DNA of 64,000 nt from Dyadobacter sp. CY356 (GTDB taxonomy: Bacteria > Bacteroidota > Bacteroidia > Cytophagales > Spirosomataceae), in contig NZ_JAJTSZ010000009.1 in assembly GCF_021440195.1 (NCBI RefSeq), positions 1-64,000 of the forward strand, given 5' to 3'. A program made the position numbers and the translations under genes. The notes beneath the pieces were generated by a model that saw nothing but the letters and a program-made list of their open reading frames with translations, made no database searches and was not told the DNA's origin. Below are positions 50,873 through 59,260 of this stretch, in pieces. Numbering within the stretch: the first letter of the stretch is position 1; each line of letters begins with the position of its first letter.

Positions 50873-52054
50873 TTAATTCACTCCCAGCTTCATAATTTTT
50901 CCATTGGCATAATTGGCAAAATAAACTTCGCCTTTGGAATCTTGCCCGAACGTAGAAATCGAGCCGCTGATTTTCATAAGAAGCGTATTGGCTTTCACCA
51001 TATTTCCATCCAATTCCAAAGCCCAGATACGGCCGCTGGCGTAATCGCCGTAGATATATTTCCCTGCCAAACTTGCGATGGCTGAACCCCGGTAAACATA
51101 ACCGCCCGTAATGGAAACATCGCCCTCCGCTCTTCCATAATCAAAAACAGGCTCGATCAGGCCGGTCGCCTCACAATTGGAAGAAGGACTATAACAATTT
51201 TTGCCTTCCTTGATCTTCCAGCCGTAATTACCCCCTTTTGTGATCAGGTTTATTTCTTCTTTTACACTTTGACCAACGTCTGCCGCAAAAAACCGGTCAG
51301 ATCCGGTATCAAAACTTATCTTCCATGGATTTCTCAAACCGTAAGCATATATTTCTTCAAAAAAACCTTCCGTATTTCCTGCAAACGGATTATCTGCCGG
51401 AATTCCATAATTCCCTTTGGTTGTGGCATTCACATCAATACGCAGTATTTTCCCCAAAAAGGTTTTCCTATTCTGCGCATTGTTTTGCGGGTCACCGGCA
51501 CTTCCACCATCTCCGGCAGCAATATATAAGTAACCATCTTTACCAAATTGTAACGAGCCCCCTTTGTGATTGGTAAAGGGCTGATTGTAGGTTAAAAGAA
51601 TAGTTTCGCTGGAAGCATCTGCCATATTTCCCGTTGATGGATTGGCTTTATAACGCGCAATGACTGTTTGTAACGGATTGCTTTTTGTGTAGTTTACATA
51701 AAAATAACCGTTTGTTTTAAAGTTCGGATGAAAAGCTAAACCCAAAAGTCCAAGCTCGCCACCAGCATTGACCTTGCTTTTGATATCCAGAAATGTGGAG
51801 CTGGAAGAAACCGCGCCGTTATTATCAAAAACCTTGATAACTCCGGCTTGCTCAACTACAAACATCCGGTTTGAGGAGTCTAACGGGGCTTTTATTTCAA
51901 CAGGAGAAGTAAAGGTCAAAGCCGGAAAAGCGTCGATGGCCGTAATCGTTTTATCAGGTCCGTTATCAACTTCGGTTACTTCCTTATCAGAAGATGAACA
52001 ACCGATTGTAAATCCTGTTAAGGCCAATACTAATGAGATGTGAGTGATTTTCAT
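50873..52054 (-). CDS. Lipoprotein glucose/sorbosone-type sugar dehydrogenase
   Basis: A 393-residue lipoprotein (lipobox IGCSS, Cys 19) with a PQQ-dependent soluble aldose dehydrogenase propeller: LDSSNRMFVVEQAGVIKVFDNNG, GGELGLLGLAFHPNFKTNGYFYVNYT near 91-116, NHKGGSLQFGKDGYLYIAAGDGGSAGDPQNNAQN near 163-196, IYAYGLRNPWKISFD near 236 and GGNYGWKIKEGKNCYS. The GGSAGDP and GLRNPWK motifs are family hallmarks. It oxidises sugars or aldoses in the periplasm; the exact substrate is unknown. It resembles the paralogue at 40799 only at family level. Transcribed alone with a terminator. Confidence 0.9.
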   Translation of the reverse strand: MKITHISLVLALTGFTIGCSSSDKEVTEVDNGPDKTITAIDAFPALTFTSPVEIKAPLDSSNRMFVVEQAGVIKVFDNNGAVSSSSTFLDIKSKVNAGGELGLLGLAFHPNFKTNGYFYVNYTKSNPLQTVIARYKANPSTGNMADASSETILLTYNQPFTNHKGGSLQFGKDGYLYIAAGDGGSAGDPQNNAQNRKTFLGKILRIDVNATTKGNYGIPADNPFAGNTEGFFEEIYAYGLRNPWKISFDTGSDRFFAADVGQSVKEEINLITKGGNYGWKIKEGKNCYSPSSNCEATGLIEPVFDYGRAEGDVSITGGYVYRGSAIASLAGKYIYGDYASGRIWALELDGNMVKANTLLMKISGSISTFGQDSKGEVYFANYANGKIMKLGVN

Positions 52055-52130
52055 GACGTTACTTTTTTCTAATTGAACGTCATGAGGGAGGAAATGTTTT
52101 GGAAACTTTTAATTAGCTTAAATTCTAATT

Positions 52131-52577
52131 ATGAAAACAGTAAAACTGCTTAGTATTATCTTATTATCACTGTTCCTCATCCTTTTCATTTGTTTTGAAT
52201 TTTTTGTTTTTCCTACACCTTTTGTTCTCGGGAAATTTGGTGACAAATTTGAGGTAACCAAGGTTTCAAAGGATACTGTTTTTCGATGGGAAAGATTCAG
52301 CCCTTTTATTAATCGAATAAAGTGGAACACCGTGGGCTTCGGTATTCCATTTACCATTAAAGCGAAAGGCAATATTGATGATTCAGCAAAAATTTATTTC
52401 CAATATATTGGCCATCCCGGTAACTCATCTTACTCCTGCATACTCCCAAAAGGAAAGGTGGATACAACTTTTTATGGGGAAATTTATGCTGATGAATGCG
52501 AAGTCGTTTATTCGCATGGTAATGTAAAAAACGGAAATCTTAAAGTAAGTTTTGAACTGGGTCGCCATAAGAAATAA
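52131..52577 (+). CDS. Hypothetical membrane-anchored protein
   Basis: A 148-residue protein that I do not recognise. Residues 5-32 are a hydrophobic helix (LLSIILLSLFLILFICFEFFVFP) that serves as an uncleaved anchor or signal. The remainder is a polar, beta-rich domain with FTIKAKGNIDDSAKIYFQYIGHPG and CILPKGKVDTTFYGEIYADECEVVYSH, including two Cys that could form a disulfide. It starts 76 bases from the divergent sugar dehydrogenase and 52 bases upstream of an NTF2-like gene, but shared function is not evident. Confidence 0.6.
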   Translation: MKTVKLLSIILLSLFLILFICFEFFVFPTPFVLGKFGDKFEVTKVSKDTVFRWERFSPFINRIKWNTVGFGIPFTIKAKGNIDDSAKIYFQYIGHPGNSSYSCILPKGKVDTTFYGEIYADECEVVYSHGNVKNGNLKVSFELGRHKK

Positions 52578-52628
52578 AATTGCTCATTTAGATAACAAAA
52601 CTATTTATTCACTTTAACTTTCAATAAA

Positions 52629-52985
52629 ATGACAACCTCAGAAGTAGCCAACAAACTGGTAGAACTTTGTCGCCAGAACAAAATTGATGTAGTACTTGAA
52701 ACGCTTTATGCAGATGATGCTCAAAGTATTGAAGCCAGCGACATGATGGGTCCCCGTGTAGTGGAAGGTCTGCAAGCCATTAAAGCAAAATCAGCTGCAT
52801 TTGACGCTAGTGTAGAAGAATTCCATGGCGCTGAAATATCAGATCCTATCGTAGCCGGTAACAGCTTTTCTCTTACCTGGACATTGGATGCGACGTTTAA
52901 AGGACGTGGAAGAATGAGTATGGAAGAGGTTTGTGTTTATCAGGTTAAGGATGGGAAAGTTATTTTAGAGCAATTCTTTTATTGA
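52629..52985 (+). CDS. SnoaL-like NTF2-fold protein (cytosolic)
   Basis: A 118-residue single-domain protein with the SnoaL-like pattern EVANKLVELCRQNKIDVVLETLYADDAQSIEASDMMGPRVVEGLQAIKAKSAAFDAS, then VAGNSFSLTWTLDATFKGRGRMSMEEVCVYQVKDGKVILEQFFY. The MEEVCVYxVxDGKIxxEQFFY end is family-typical. It has no signal peptide, unlike the NTF2-like protein at 26363. The fold can be enzymatic or ligand-binding; no activity is assignable. A terminator follows. Confidence 0.8.
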   Translation: MTTSEVANKLVELCRQNKIDVVLETLYADDAQSIEASDMMGPRVVEGLQAIKAKSAAFDASVEEFHGAEISDPIVAGNSFSLTWTLDATFKGRGRMSMEEVCVYQVKDGKVILEQFFY

Positions 52986-52997
52986 TATTGATTAGTA

Positions 52998-53047
52998 CAA
53001 ACAACGAAGTCCTGAACCGATAAATCATTTCAGGACTTCGTTGTTTG
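52998..53047. terminator. Bidirectional terminator between SnoaL-like gene and eboF
   Basis: CAAACAACGAAGTCCTGAA pairs with TTCAGGACTTCGTTGTTTG (19 bp) around a 12-base loop. It lies between two convergent stop codons and probably ends the ebo transcript. Confidence 0.85.
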
Positions 53048-53088
53048 ATTAAAAAGCCAGATTCGTATAAAAGGAATGATAAGCGAAG

Positions 53089-54453
53089 CTATTGCACCAA
53101 ATGCTTCCAAATCACATCATAAACATCAACAGCCTCAATTTCTTTCGTCTGAGGCTCGTCTGTAACCAGAATCGGGAAATATTCGCGTGGCACATTGACA
53201 CTTCCATGTGAGCCTTTCACAAGCGTAGCATCCAATGGAATAACATCCATCAGATATCGGAATCCTAACAATTTTCTTCCCAGTTTGTAGCCTGCGCGAA
53301 GTTTGATAAATGGATTTTTTGGATCCATAAACATTTCCACAGGATCGTAACCCGGCTTTTTAAAAATTTCAACAAGATGTGCGAAATCTGGTGCTTTGGC
53401 ATCATCCAGCCAGTAATAATAAGTAAACCAGCTATCCGGTTTCGCCACTACAACGATATCTCCGGAACGGTCATGGTTTAAATGAAATTCCTTTTGCTGC
53501 TCCTTATCCAAAACCAGATCAATGCCCGGCGTAGCCTTCAAAACTTTGATAACCTGATCTTTTACCGTTGGATCATTCAAATAAACATGCGCAATCTGAT
53601 GATCTGAAGCTGCAAATGCCTTTGACGCGCCCGCATCCAGCAATTCATACCAACGTTCAGTTCTTACCGAGATTAATCCTTCATTCCGTAAAATCCGGTT
53701 GATGTCAATATGATTGTTAACGGGATTAATTCCGTATTCAGAGAGCAGAATAATGCTGGCATTTTTCGCTTCATAAAATGTTACCAGATCTTCTACAATC
53801 TTATCAATTTCACCTAATTCCTTACTGATCTTCGAAAAATCCGGGCCAAATTTTTGAAGACAATAATCCAGATGTGGAAGATAAATAAGCGTTAAAGTTG
53901 GGTTATGTTTGTCATCAACATACATGGAAGCATCAGCAATCCATTTGGTTGATTTGATATTGGCATTCGGCCCCCAAAAACTAAAAAGTGGAAACTGGCC
54001 AAATTTTTCTTGCAGTTCATCCCGTAATTCCGGTGGATAAGCATAACAATCCGGCGCTTTTACGCCATCTGCATGATATTGCGGACGTGGTGTTACCGAA
54101 AAATCAGCAGTTGAATACATATTATACCACCAGAACATTTTCGAGCAGGTAAAAGTCGGATCCGCTTTTTTGGCAGCATCCCATATTTTGTCGGCCTGAA
54201 CAAGTTTGTTTGATTGTTTCCAGAATTTTATTTCTGAGTCGTCCTTATCATACCAGCCATTTCCCACGATACCGTGATCAACCGGCCATTTTCCGGTGAT
54301 ATAGGTGGATTGAGAAGTAGTAGTAACTGCAGGAAGAACCGGCTTTATAGCAGTAAGATGACGTTTTTCAACATATTTTTTCAAAAATGGTGTATGCTCT
54401 CCAATTAAATTAGCACTAAGCGCAACGATATCGATGACAACGGTTTTTTTCAT
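53089..54453 (-). CDS. eboF: EboF-type alkaline phosphatase-superfamily protein
   Basis: A 454-residue nucleotide pyrophosphatase/phosphodiesterase-like enzyme. The metal site is formed by VVIDIVALSANL (Asp 8), the nucleophile Thr in VLPAVTTTSQSTYITGKWPVDHGIVGNGWYD near 40-70, and HLDY near 193, SEYGI near 240 and the DHQIAHVY/NHDRSGDIVVVA stretches near 280 and 325. In other bacteria and in eustigmatophyte plastids eboF encodes such a protein as the last member of eboABCDEF. Its substrate is unknown. A 390-bp gap with a hairpin and mini-hairpins separates it from eboE, and a TAACTTTG box just upstream may give it an independent promoter. Confidence 0.85.
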   Translation of the reverse strand: MKKTVVIDIVALSANLIGEHTPFLKKYVEKRHLTAIKPVLPAVTTTSQSTYITGKWPVDHGIVGNGWYDKDDSEIKFWKQSNKLVQADKIWDAAKKADPTFTCSKMFWWYNMYSTADFSVTPRPQYHADGVKAPDCYAYPPELRDELQEKFGQFPLFSFWGPNANIKSTKWIADASMYVDDKHNPTLTLIYLPHLDYCLQKFGPDFSKISKELGEIDKIVEDLVTFYEAKNASIILLSEYGINPVNNHIDINRILRNEGLISVRTERWYELLDAGASKAFAASDHQIAHVYLNDPTVKDQVIKVLKATPGIDLVLDKEQQKEFHLNHDRSGDIVVVAKPDSWFTYYYWLDDAKAPDFAHLVEIFKKPGYDPVEMFMDPKNPFIKLRAGYKLGRKLLGFRYLMDVIPLDATLVKGSHGSVNVPREYFPILVTDEPQTKEIEAVDVYDVIWKHLVQ

Positions 54454-54467
54454 TTTGATCTTAACTT

Positions 54468-54475
54468 CAAAGTTA
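54468..54475 (-). promoter_or_regulatory. Putative -7 box of eboF
   Basis: TAACTTTG on the minus strand matches TAnnTTTG, 15 bases before the eboF start codon. The implied leader would be only a few bases long and no -33 box is visible, so support is modest. Confidence 0.35.
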
Positions 54476-54519
54476 ATTCAGTAACGAATGTATCAGTAGT
54501 GCTATGCCCAAAAACAGGA

Positions 54520-54589
54520 GGCTCCGAAGGAGCCAGGAATCTTTGGGAAAGCAAATTATTTCTATAAACAGGAGGCTCCAAAAGGAGCC
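54520..54589. repeat. Two GGCTCC/GGAGCC mini-hairpins between eboE and eboF
   Basis: GGCTCC-GAA-GGAGCC at 54520-54534 and GGCTCC-AAAA-GGAGCC at 54574-54589 are preceded by AAACAGGAG and TATAAACAGGAG, exactly as in the 261-bp tandem repeat at 35384-36437. This is a dispersed partial copy of that repeat. Confidence 0.8.
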
Positions 54590-54745
54590 AGAATATTCCA
54601 AACAACTAATTTTTTTCCAGAAATAGCAAGTTTCAAATTGCCACAAATTATTTGGTTGTAAATGATTTTTAAAATACTAACTTCCAATAGGCCCTAAATA
54701 TTTCTTAGTAACAATTCCCTTCCAGAAATAAGAAGCGCGATAAGA

Positions 54746-54783
54746 TTAAATTTTGTAAGAATGGCTATTCTTACAAAATTTAA
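54746..54783. repeat. Perfect 17-bp inverted repeat after eboE
   Basis: TTAAATTTTGTAAGAAT and its exact complement flank a four-base GGCT loop. It starts 61 bases after the eboE stop codon on the minus strand. There is no T-tract downstream, so it may be an attenuator, a processing site or a mobile element end rather than a simple terminator. The rest of the 390-bp gap holds the mini-hairpins and no gene. Confidence 0.75.
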
Positions 54784-54843
54784 GGAGTTGAAAAGTTATA
54801 AATTACTAATTATTCAAGACCGGACCTACTCCACCACTAACAA

Positions 54844-56049
54844 TTAACCCTTAACAATTAACAATTCTTTCACCCATTCCATTTCCCGCACAATCGAATC
54901 TCCAATTGGTTTTTGAATATCTTCCGGCAGAACTCCCCAGGTATAGGTTTCTACTTCCAGACAAGGAGCGAAAGGTGCTTTTTTGTGCATTTCCAGAGTT
55001 TTTAGGATTGCATTTTGTGTTGAATCAAGTGCACCATAGGACTCGATAAAAAGCGGGACATGGAAATGTACACGCCATTCCTTCTGTTCGCCTTCTTTAT
55101 AATCTTCCAAAGCTTCCGGCAGATCGGGATAATATTTTTTACCTTCGGTTGTTTGAGCGACCACCTGATGGAGATAGACCGGTTCGTCAAACGCTTTAAT
55201 TGCTTCGAATTTTGTTTGTGGATTTGTTGAAAAATCAACCTTCAAAGCAGAACTTACCTGAATTCTTCCCACTTTTATACCTATCTCATCAAGTCGATTT
55301 AAAATATCTTCGGGCTCTTCAAAAGCCACGGCGGCATGACAGATATCGTAGCATAAGCGGATGTAATGCAAAAGTGTTTCTTTGCTTTTTTCTTCCGAAA
55401 ATCCATATTTATCATTCAGATAATCGATTCCTGTCGGAAGCAGATCATCGCGATACCAGTTTACGAAATCAACCGTATTGTCCAGAATTCCGTCTGGTTC
55501 AGGTTCAATATGGAGGTGCATTACCTTACCGGATTCTTTTTCAATCGAGATCAGATGATCTATGATGGTAAGAATATTTTTGGTCGCTATATTGATCGTA
55601 TTACGTTTTGCTTCTTCTGTTTTCCACCACAAACGGTATGACAATGGAGGTGTCGAAACACCGCCTTCTGTATCTTCCGGAAGAATTTGAGACAGGATTG
55701 TAAAAAGACGTTTGGTATATTCCACACGGTCAGTTGTTGTCCAATCCGGTGTATGCACGTCATCTTTTACACGTGTTGCATGAAAGCCACCGTATGGAAA
55801 ACCATTTATGACAGTGATATATACATTGTTTTCTGTAAGCCAGCTTTTGAATTCCGCCAGACGTTCGGGCTTGATAAGCTCAATTGAGGCGTCATTGGCA
55901 AGCCTTAACCCGAGCGCGAAAGGTTCTCCGGGAGCCAGTCGTTGCCTGATATATGGAATATTTTCTTTTAAAGCTTTAAAATGATCATCCCATTTCTCAC
56001 CGGGATGAATATTACTGCAATAGGTTAAATGTCCGAAAGGGGTGATCAT
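54844..56049 (-). CDS. eboE: EboE, sugar phosphate isomerase/epimerase-like TIM barrel
   Basis: A 401-residue xylose-isomerase-like TIM-barrel protein matching EboE of ebo clusters (annotated as metabolite traffic protein EboE). It starts MITPFGHLTYCSNIHPGEKWDDHFKALKENIPYIRQRLAPGEPFALGLRL, has a metal-site-like MHLHIEPEPDGILDNTVDFVNWYRD near 175-199 and a His/Asp segment IRLCYDICHAAVAFEEPEDIL near 228-248, and ends with the LEVETYTWGVLP stretch. The substrate is unknown. It is 57 bases after eboD on the same strand. Confidence 0.88.
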   Translation of the reverse strand: MITPFGHLTYCSNIHPGEKWDDHFKALKENIPYIRQRLAPGEPFALGLRLANDASIELIKPERLAEFKSWLTENNVYITVINGFPYGGFHATRVKDDVHTPDWTTTDRVEYTKRLFTILSQILPEDTEGGVSTPPLSYRLWWKTEEAKRNTINIATKNILTIIDHLISIEKESGKVMHLHIEPEPDGILDNTVDFVNWYRDDLLPTGIDYLNDKYGFSEEKSKETLLHYIRLCYDICHAAVAFEEPEDILNRLDEIGIKVGRIQVSSALKVDFSTNPQTKFEAIKAFDEPVYLHQVVAQTTEGKKYYPDLPEALEDYKEGEQKEWRVHFHVPLFIESYGALDSTQNAILKTLEMHKKAPFAPCLEVETYTWGVLPEDIQKPIGDSIVREMEWVKELLIVKG

Positions 56050-56106
56050 ACTTTTAGGTTTAGGGAATTACAAATTGGGAATCTGATAAGATTTTTTAAA
56101 AGGCTG

Positions 56107-57282
56107 TTAACCTTCCGTCAAAACCTTTTTTTCAGAAATGTATTTTTCAAGAACATCAACCGATGCTGCGATGATATCAGCATCCATTTCATGAACCTCA
56201 ACTCCTTTTCCAATTTTTTCCAAAAGCATGATAGTCAACCTGCCGCCTAAATGTTCACGGAATTCCTGTAAGCCATTTCTCAGGTTAATTTTATCATTTT
56301 CAGCGAGTTTGATATGATAAAGATCAAAACCAAGTTTCACCAGAACATTATAAATCCTATCCAGGTCCGCATCCGAAAGCATACCTATTTTATTGGCATA
56401 CACACAATCCAGCGCAATACCGATTGCAACCGCTTCCCCATGGCGAACTTCAAAATCAGTAAGATATTCAAGTTTATGCGCCGCCCAGTGACCAAAATCC
56501 AACGGACGGGAAGAACCGAATTCGAACGGATCCCCACTTCCAATATGTTCGGTATGCATTTCTGCACAACGATGAATCAGGTATGACATTACAGTTTCAT
56601 CACGATCTGCCAAAGCCGTTACATTTTCTTCAATCCAGTCAAAGAAAGAAGCATCTTTGATCAAAGCCACTTTTATCGCTTCCGAAATTCCTGAACGCCA
56701 GTCACGGTCATCCAATGTATTTAGATAAGTAAGATCATTGAACACGGCAACCGGCGGTGCAAATGTCCCCAGGAAATTTTTCTTCCCATGGAAATTGATA
56801 CCGTTTTTCACACCAACACCAGAATCGTTTTGTGATAAAACAGTGGTAGGAATCCGGATCAGTTTAATACCTCTGTGCGACACCGCGGCCGCATAACCAA
56901 CCAGATCGAGAACGGCTCCGCCACCGATTCCAATTACAAAAGAGTGACGATCGACGCCATATATATCAACGGCCTGTGCCAGTTTTTCAAACAAATCGGG
57001 ATCGTTTTTCGACGCTTCTCCGCCTGGAACAACGATCACGTCTTTTGCCAACTGGATATGTTTTACCCGCGTTGCAAAATAGTTTTTGATGTCATCCATT
57101 AGTCCCGGATGAAATGAAAGAAATCCCCCATCTACCACAACCATTACTTTACGCTGAAATCCTTGTTCTGTATAAGCGCTGAAAAAATCGCTCAACAGGT
57201 TATTGGTTTGATCAAAAAGGTTGTGTGTAAAAAAAATAGAATAGTTATACTCTACTTTAAAGCTCTGATTTATGGTTTGCAT
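56107..57282 (-). CDS. eboD: EboD, 3-dehydroquinate synthase-like sugar phosphate cyclase
   Basis: A 391-residue member of the dehydroquinate-synthase superfamily. NAD binding uses SFVIGIGGGAVLDLVGYAAAVSHRGIKLIRIPTTVLSQNDSGVGVKNGINFHGKKN near 113-168. Zinc ligands are in SGISEAIKVALI (Glu near 199), FGHWAAHKLEYL (His near 263) and VRHGEAVAIGIALD (His near 279). The QNDSGVGVKN text differs from the QVDSSVGGKTGI of AroB, so it is not the housekeeping enzyme; EboD proteins form their own branch. It probably cyclises a sugar phosphate or reshapes the EboF/EboE substrate. It lies between eboC (74 bases) and eboE (57 bases). Confidence 0.88.
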   Translation of the reverse strand: MQTINQSFKVEYNYSIFFTHNLFDQTNNLLSDFFSAYTEQGFQRKVMVVVDGGFLSFHPGLMDDIKNYFATRVKHIQLAKDVIVVPGGEASKNDPDLFEKLAQAVDIYGVDRHSFVIGIGGGAVLDLVGYAAAVSHRGIKLIRIPTTVLSQNDSGVGVKNGINFHGKKNFLGTFAPPVAVFNDLTYLNTLDDRDWRSGISEAIKVALIKDASFFDWIEENVTALADRDETVMSYLIHRCAEMHTEHIGSGDPFEFGSSRPLDFGHWAAHKLEYLTDFEVRHGEAVAIGIALDCVYANKIGMLSDADLDRIYNVLVKLGFDLYHIKLAENDKINLRNGLQEFREHLGGRLTIMLLEKIGKGVEVHEMDADIIAASVDVLEKYISEKKVLTEG

Positions 57283-57356
57283 CTTGAAAAAACAATAATG
57301 GATGACTGAATATCAGGAAGACTTAAATCTTGTCATTTTCCCTGCATTCTATTATT

Positions 57357-58226
57357 TTATGTTACCGCGAAAACGCGGGCTAAAAGTATTGATAATGGTA
57401 ATAAAGCTAAAACGGCCAAAGCAACCGGCCATAACCCAAAGGCCATACACCAGGAAGCATTCATTACAATCAGTGATAAAACACCTGCTTTAACCGCCTT
57501 ACCAATTAATGGTCCAATCGGATTTTGAATTGCGTTATACAACGGCCGGCCAATTAACCAGGCATGTAAAAGAACGAACGGCAGTGCAAAAAGCACATTT
57601 CCCTGCCTGTCTGCAATCAATAATTGTGCCGCCAGAACGACCATATAAAGAAAAACTGCAATATAAAGTGTCCGCTTTTTTCCTCCATGTACCTCATCCT
57701 GACTTATCAGTGTGATGGCTCCGATATAGGCGATTGGCAAAAGTGCTACAAAACCCCACTGCTGAAAAGATTCCGGCAAGACGCTCATGCCCAGTAATAA
57801 ATTTCCTCCACGACACATACCCATAGTAAGCGGTCCAAAGAAAACATGATGTTTGGCGAAGCGGTTGTATAAAACGGTTAAGGCAGCTACCACAACAGCA
57901 ATCATTCCGCTTTGAAAACTGAACAACGCGGCGGCTAAAACACCTCCAAAAAGCAGCGTCATACCGAGCATGGTTGCTACCTTCAAGGTCACTTTTCCAC
58001 TTGGAATCGGACGTTCAGGCCGTTCAATAGAATCCAGTTTTGCATCAAAAACATCGTTCATCACGACACCGCCGCCGTAAAGTCCAAGAGTGGAAACGAC
58101 CAACAAGGCCGGATCAAAACTTGAAAATGTAAATTGTGCGATTGCCATCCCTGCCAGAATATCCGCTACGGCCGTTACCAGGTTCGCTGGCCTTGTTAAT
58201 TGTAAATAAGGTTTTAATTCGGCCAC
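57357..58226 (-). CDS. eboC: EboC, UbiA-family prenyltransferase
   Basis: A 289-residue integral membrane protein with about 8-9 helices. The first prenyl-diphosphate-binding motif is NDVFDAKLDSIERPERPIPSGKV near 56-78 and the second, more divergent, region is LISQDEVHGGKKRTLY near 169-184. UbiA enzymes transfer an isoprenyl chain to an acceptor at the membrane. Within the ebo cluster EboC is proposed to prenylate the cargo or a carrier. It begins 2 bases after the eboB stop, showing tight coupling, and is followed by eboD. Confidence 0.9.
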   Translation of the reverse strand: MAELKPYLQLTRPANLVTAVADILAGMAIAQFTFSSFDPALLVVSTLGLYGGGVVMNDVFDAKLDSIERPERPIPSGKVTLKVATMLGMTLLFGGVLAAALFSFQSGMIAVVVAALTVLYNRFAKHHVFFGPLTMGMCRGGNLLLGMSVLPESFQQWGFVALLPIAYIGAITLISQDEVHGGKKRTLYIAVFLYMVVLAAQLLIADRQGNVLFALPFVLLHAWLIGRPLYNAIQNPIGPLIGKAVKAGVLSLIVMNASWCMAFGLWPVALAVLALLPLSILLARVFAVT

Positions 58227-58228
58227 AA

Positions 58229-59260
58229 TTATTGGATTACTAATGAATCTTTTGAAACGTCTGGCTGCTGTCCGCCGCGCAAAATAGAATTTCCATGAAA
58301 CTTCTCTGTTTTTTCAACTGAAAGTCCGCCTTCAAAATCAGAAACATCAATTTGTCCGCTTTTACCAAATGCGTCAATGGCATTTTGGTAGGTTACCATA
58401 CGAATTGTTTCATCAGAAATACCGCGCATTTTCATTAATGCAGCCGTTTTGGGAATTGCCAACGGATCTGAAATTCCCCAGTCGGCAGCGGAGTTAACCA
58501 TAATGCGTTCGGGTCCATATTGTTCCACAACTTTTACCATTCTTTCATTACCCATTTTGGTAAAAGGATAAATCGTAAATGCGGCGTAAAAGCCCTGATC
58601 CAGAACACTTTTAACTGTTTCCTCATTGTTATGGTCAATGATTACCCAGGAAGGATCCAGTCCATGTTCCAGAGAAATCGCCATACTACGTTCCGTTCCA
58701 CGTTTTTTATCACGGTGCGGCGTATGGATCTGCACAGGAAGTTTTGCTTCTTTTGCCAGTTCCAGCTGCAAACGGAAATACTTTTCTTCAGCCGGAGTCT
58801 GGTCATCAAAACCGATTTCTCCAATACCGACAACACCTTCTTTATAAATATATAAAGGCAGGATTTCCATTACCTGTTCCGCAAGCGGCTCATTGTTTGC
58901 CTCCCGGGAATTTAGTCCCATCGTGCAATAATGTTTAATACCAAATTGTGAAGAACGGAAACGCTCCCATCCTACCAGGCTGCTGTAATAATCTTTAAAA
59001 CTTGAAAGTCCTGTACGTGGCTGTCCAACCCAGAAAGAAGGCTCTATCAATGCGACAATTCCCGCCTGACGCATGGCCTGGTAATCATCCGTGGTCCGGG
59101 AAACCATATGGATATGCGGATCAAAAAACCGCATTCCTTTAATCAGTTCGTTATATTCACTCCATGCCATATCAATGTGAGCAGGAGAATTTGCCAGCCC
59201 GTCGCCTTCCTCGAAATGCGATGGATTGGGCGCGCTACTATCTTTGCAATGTTGGCACAT
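58229..59260 (-). CDS. eboB: EboB, TatD-type metal-dependent hydrolase
   Basis: A 343-residue amidohydrolase-fold protein of the TatD family as found in EboB. Metal ligands: FFDPHIHMVSR near 45-55 (His-x-His), GIGEIGFDDQTP near 145-156 (Glu), PVQIHTPHRDKK near 175-186 (His), VIIDHNNEETV near 206 (His) and MVNSAADWG near 252-260 (Asp). A Cys-rich N-terminus (MCQHCKDSS) is unusual for TatD and could bind metal. The gene overlaps the 3' end of eboA by 23 bases, indicating translational coupling. Function in the pathway is unknown. Confidence 0.87.
   Translation of the reverse strand: MCQHCKDSSAPNPSHFEEGDGLANSPAHIDMAWSEYNELIKGMRFFDPHIHMVSRTTDDYQAMRQAGIVALIEPSFWVGQPRTGLSSFKDYYSSLVGWERFRSSQFGIKHYCTMGLNSREANNEPLAEQVMEILPLYIYKEGVVGIGEIGFDDQTPAEEKYFRLQLELAKEAKLPVQIHTPHRDKKRGTERSMAISLEHGLDPSWVIIDHNNEETVKSVLDQGFYAAFTIYPFTKMGNERMVKVVEQYGPERIMVNSAADWGISDPLAIPKTAALMKMRGISDETIRMVTYQNAIDAFGKSGQIDVSDFEGGLSVEKTEKFHGNSILRGGQQPDVSKDSLVIQ

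Noticed and set aside
33163..54855. Repeated TTAACCCTTAACAATTAA at about 33163-33181 and 54837-54855
   Set aside because: The motif is a low-complexity A/T-rich direct repeat at gene ends; no symmetrical or functional arrangement beyond that was seen.
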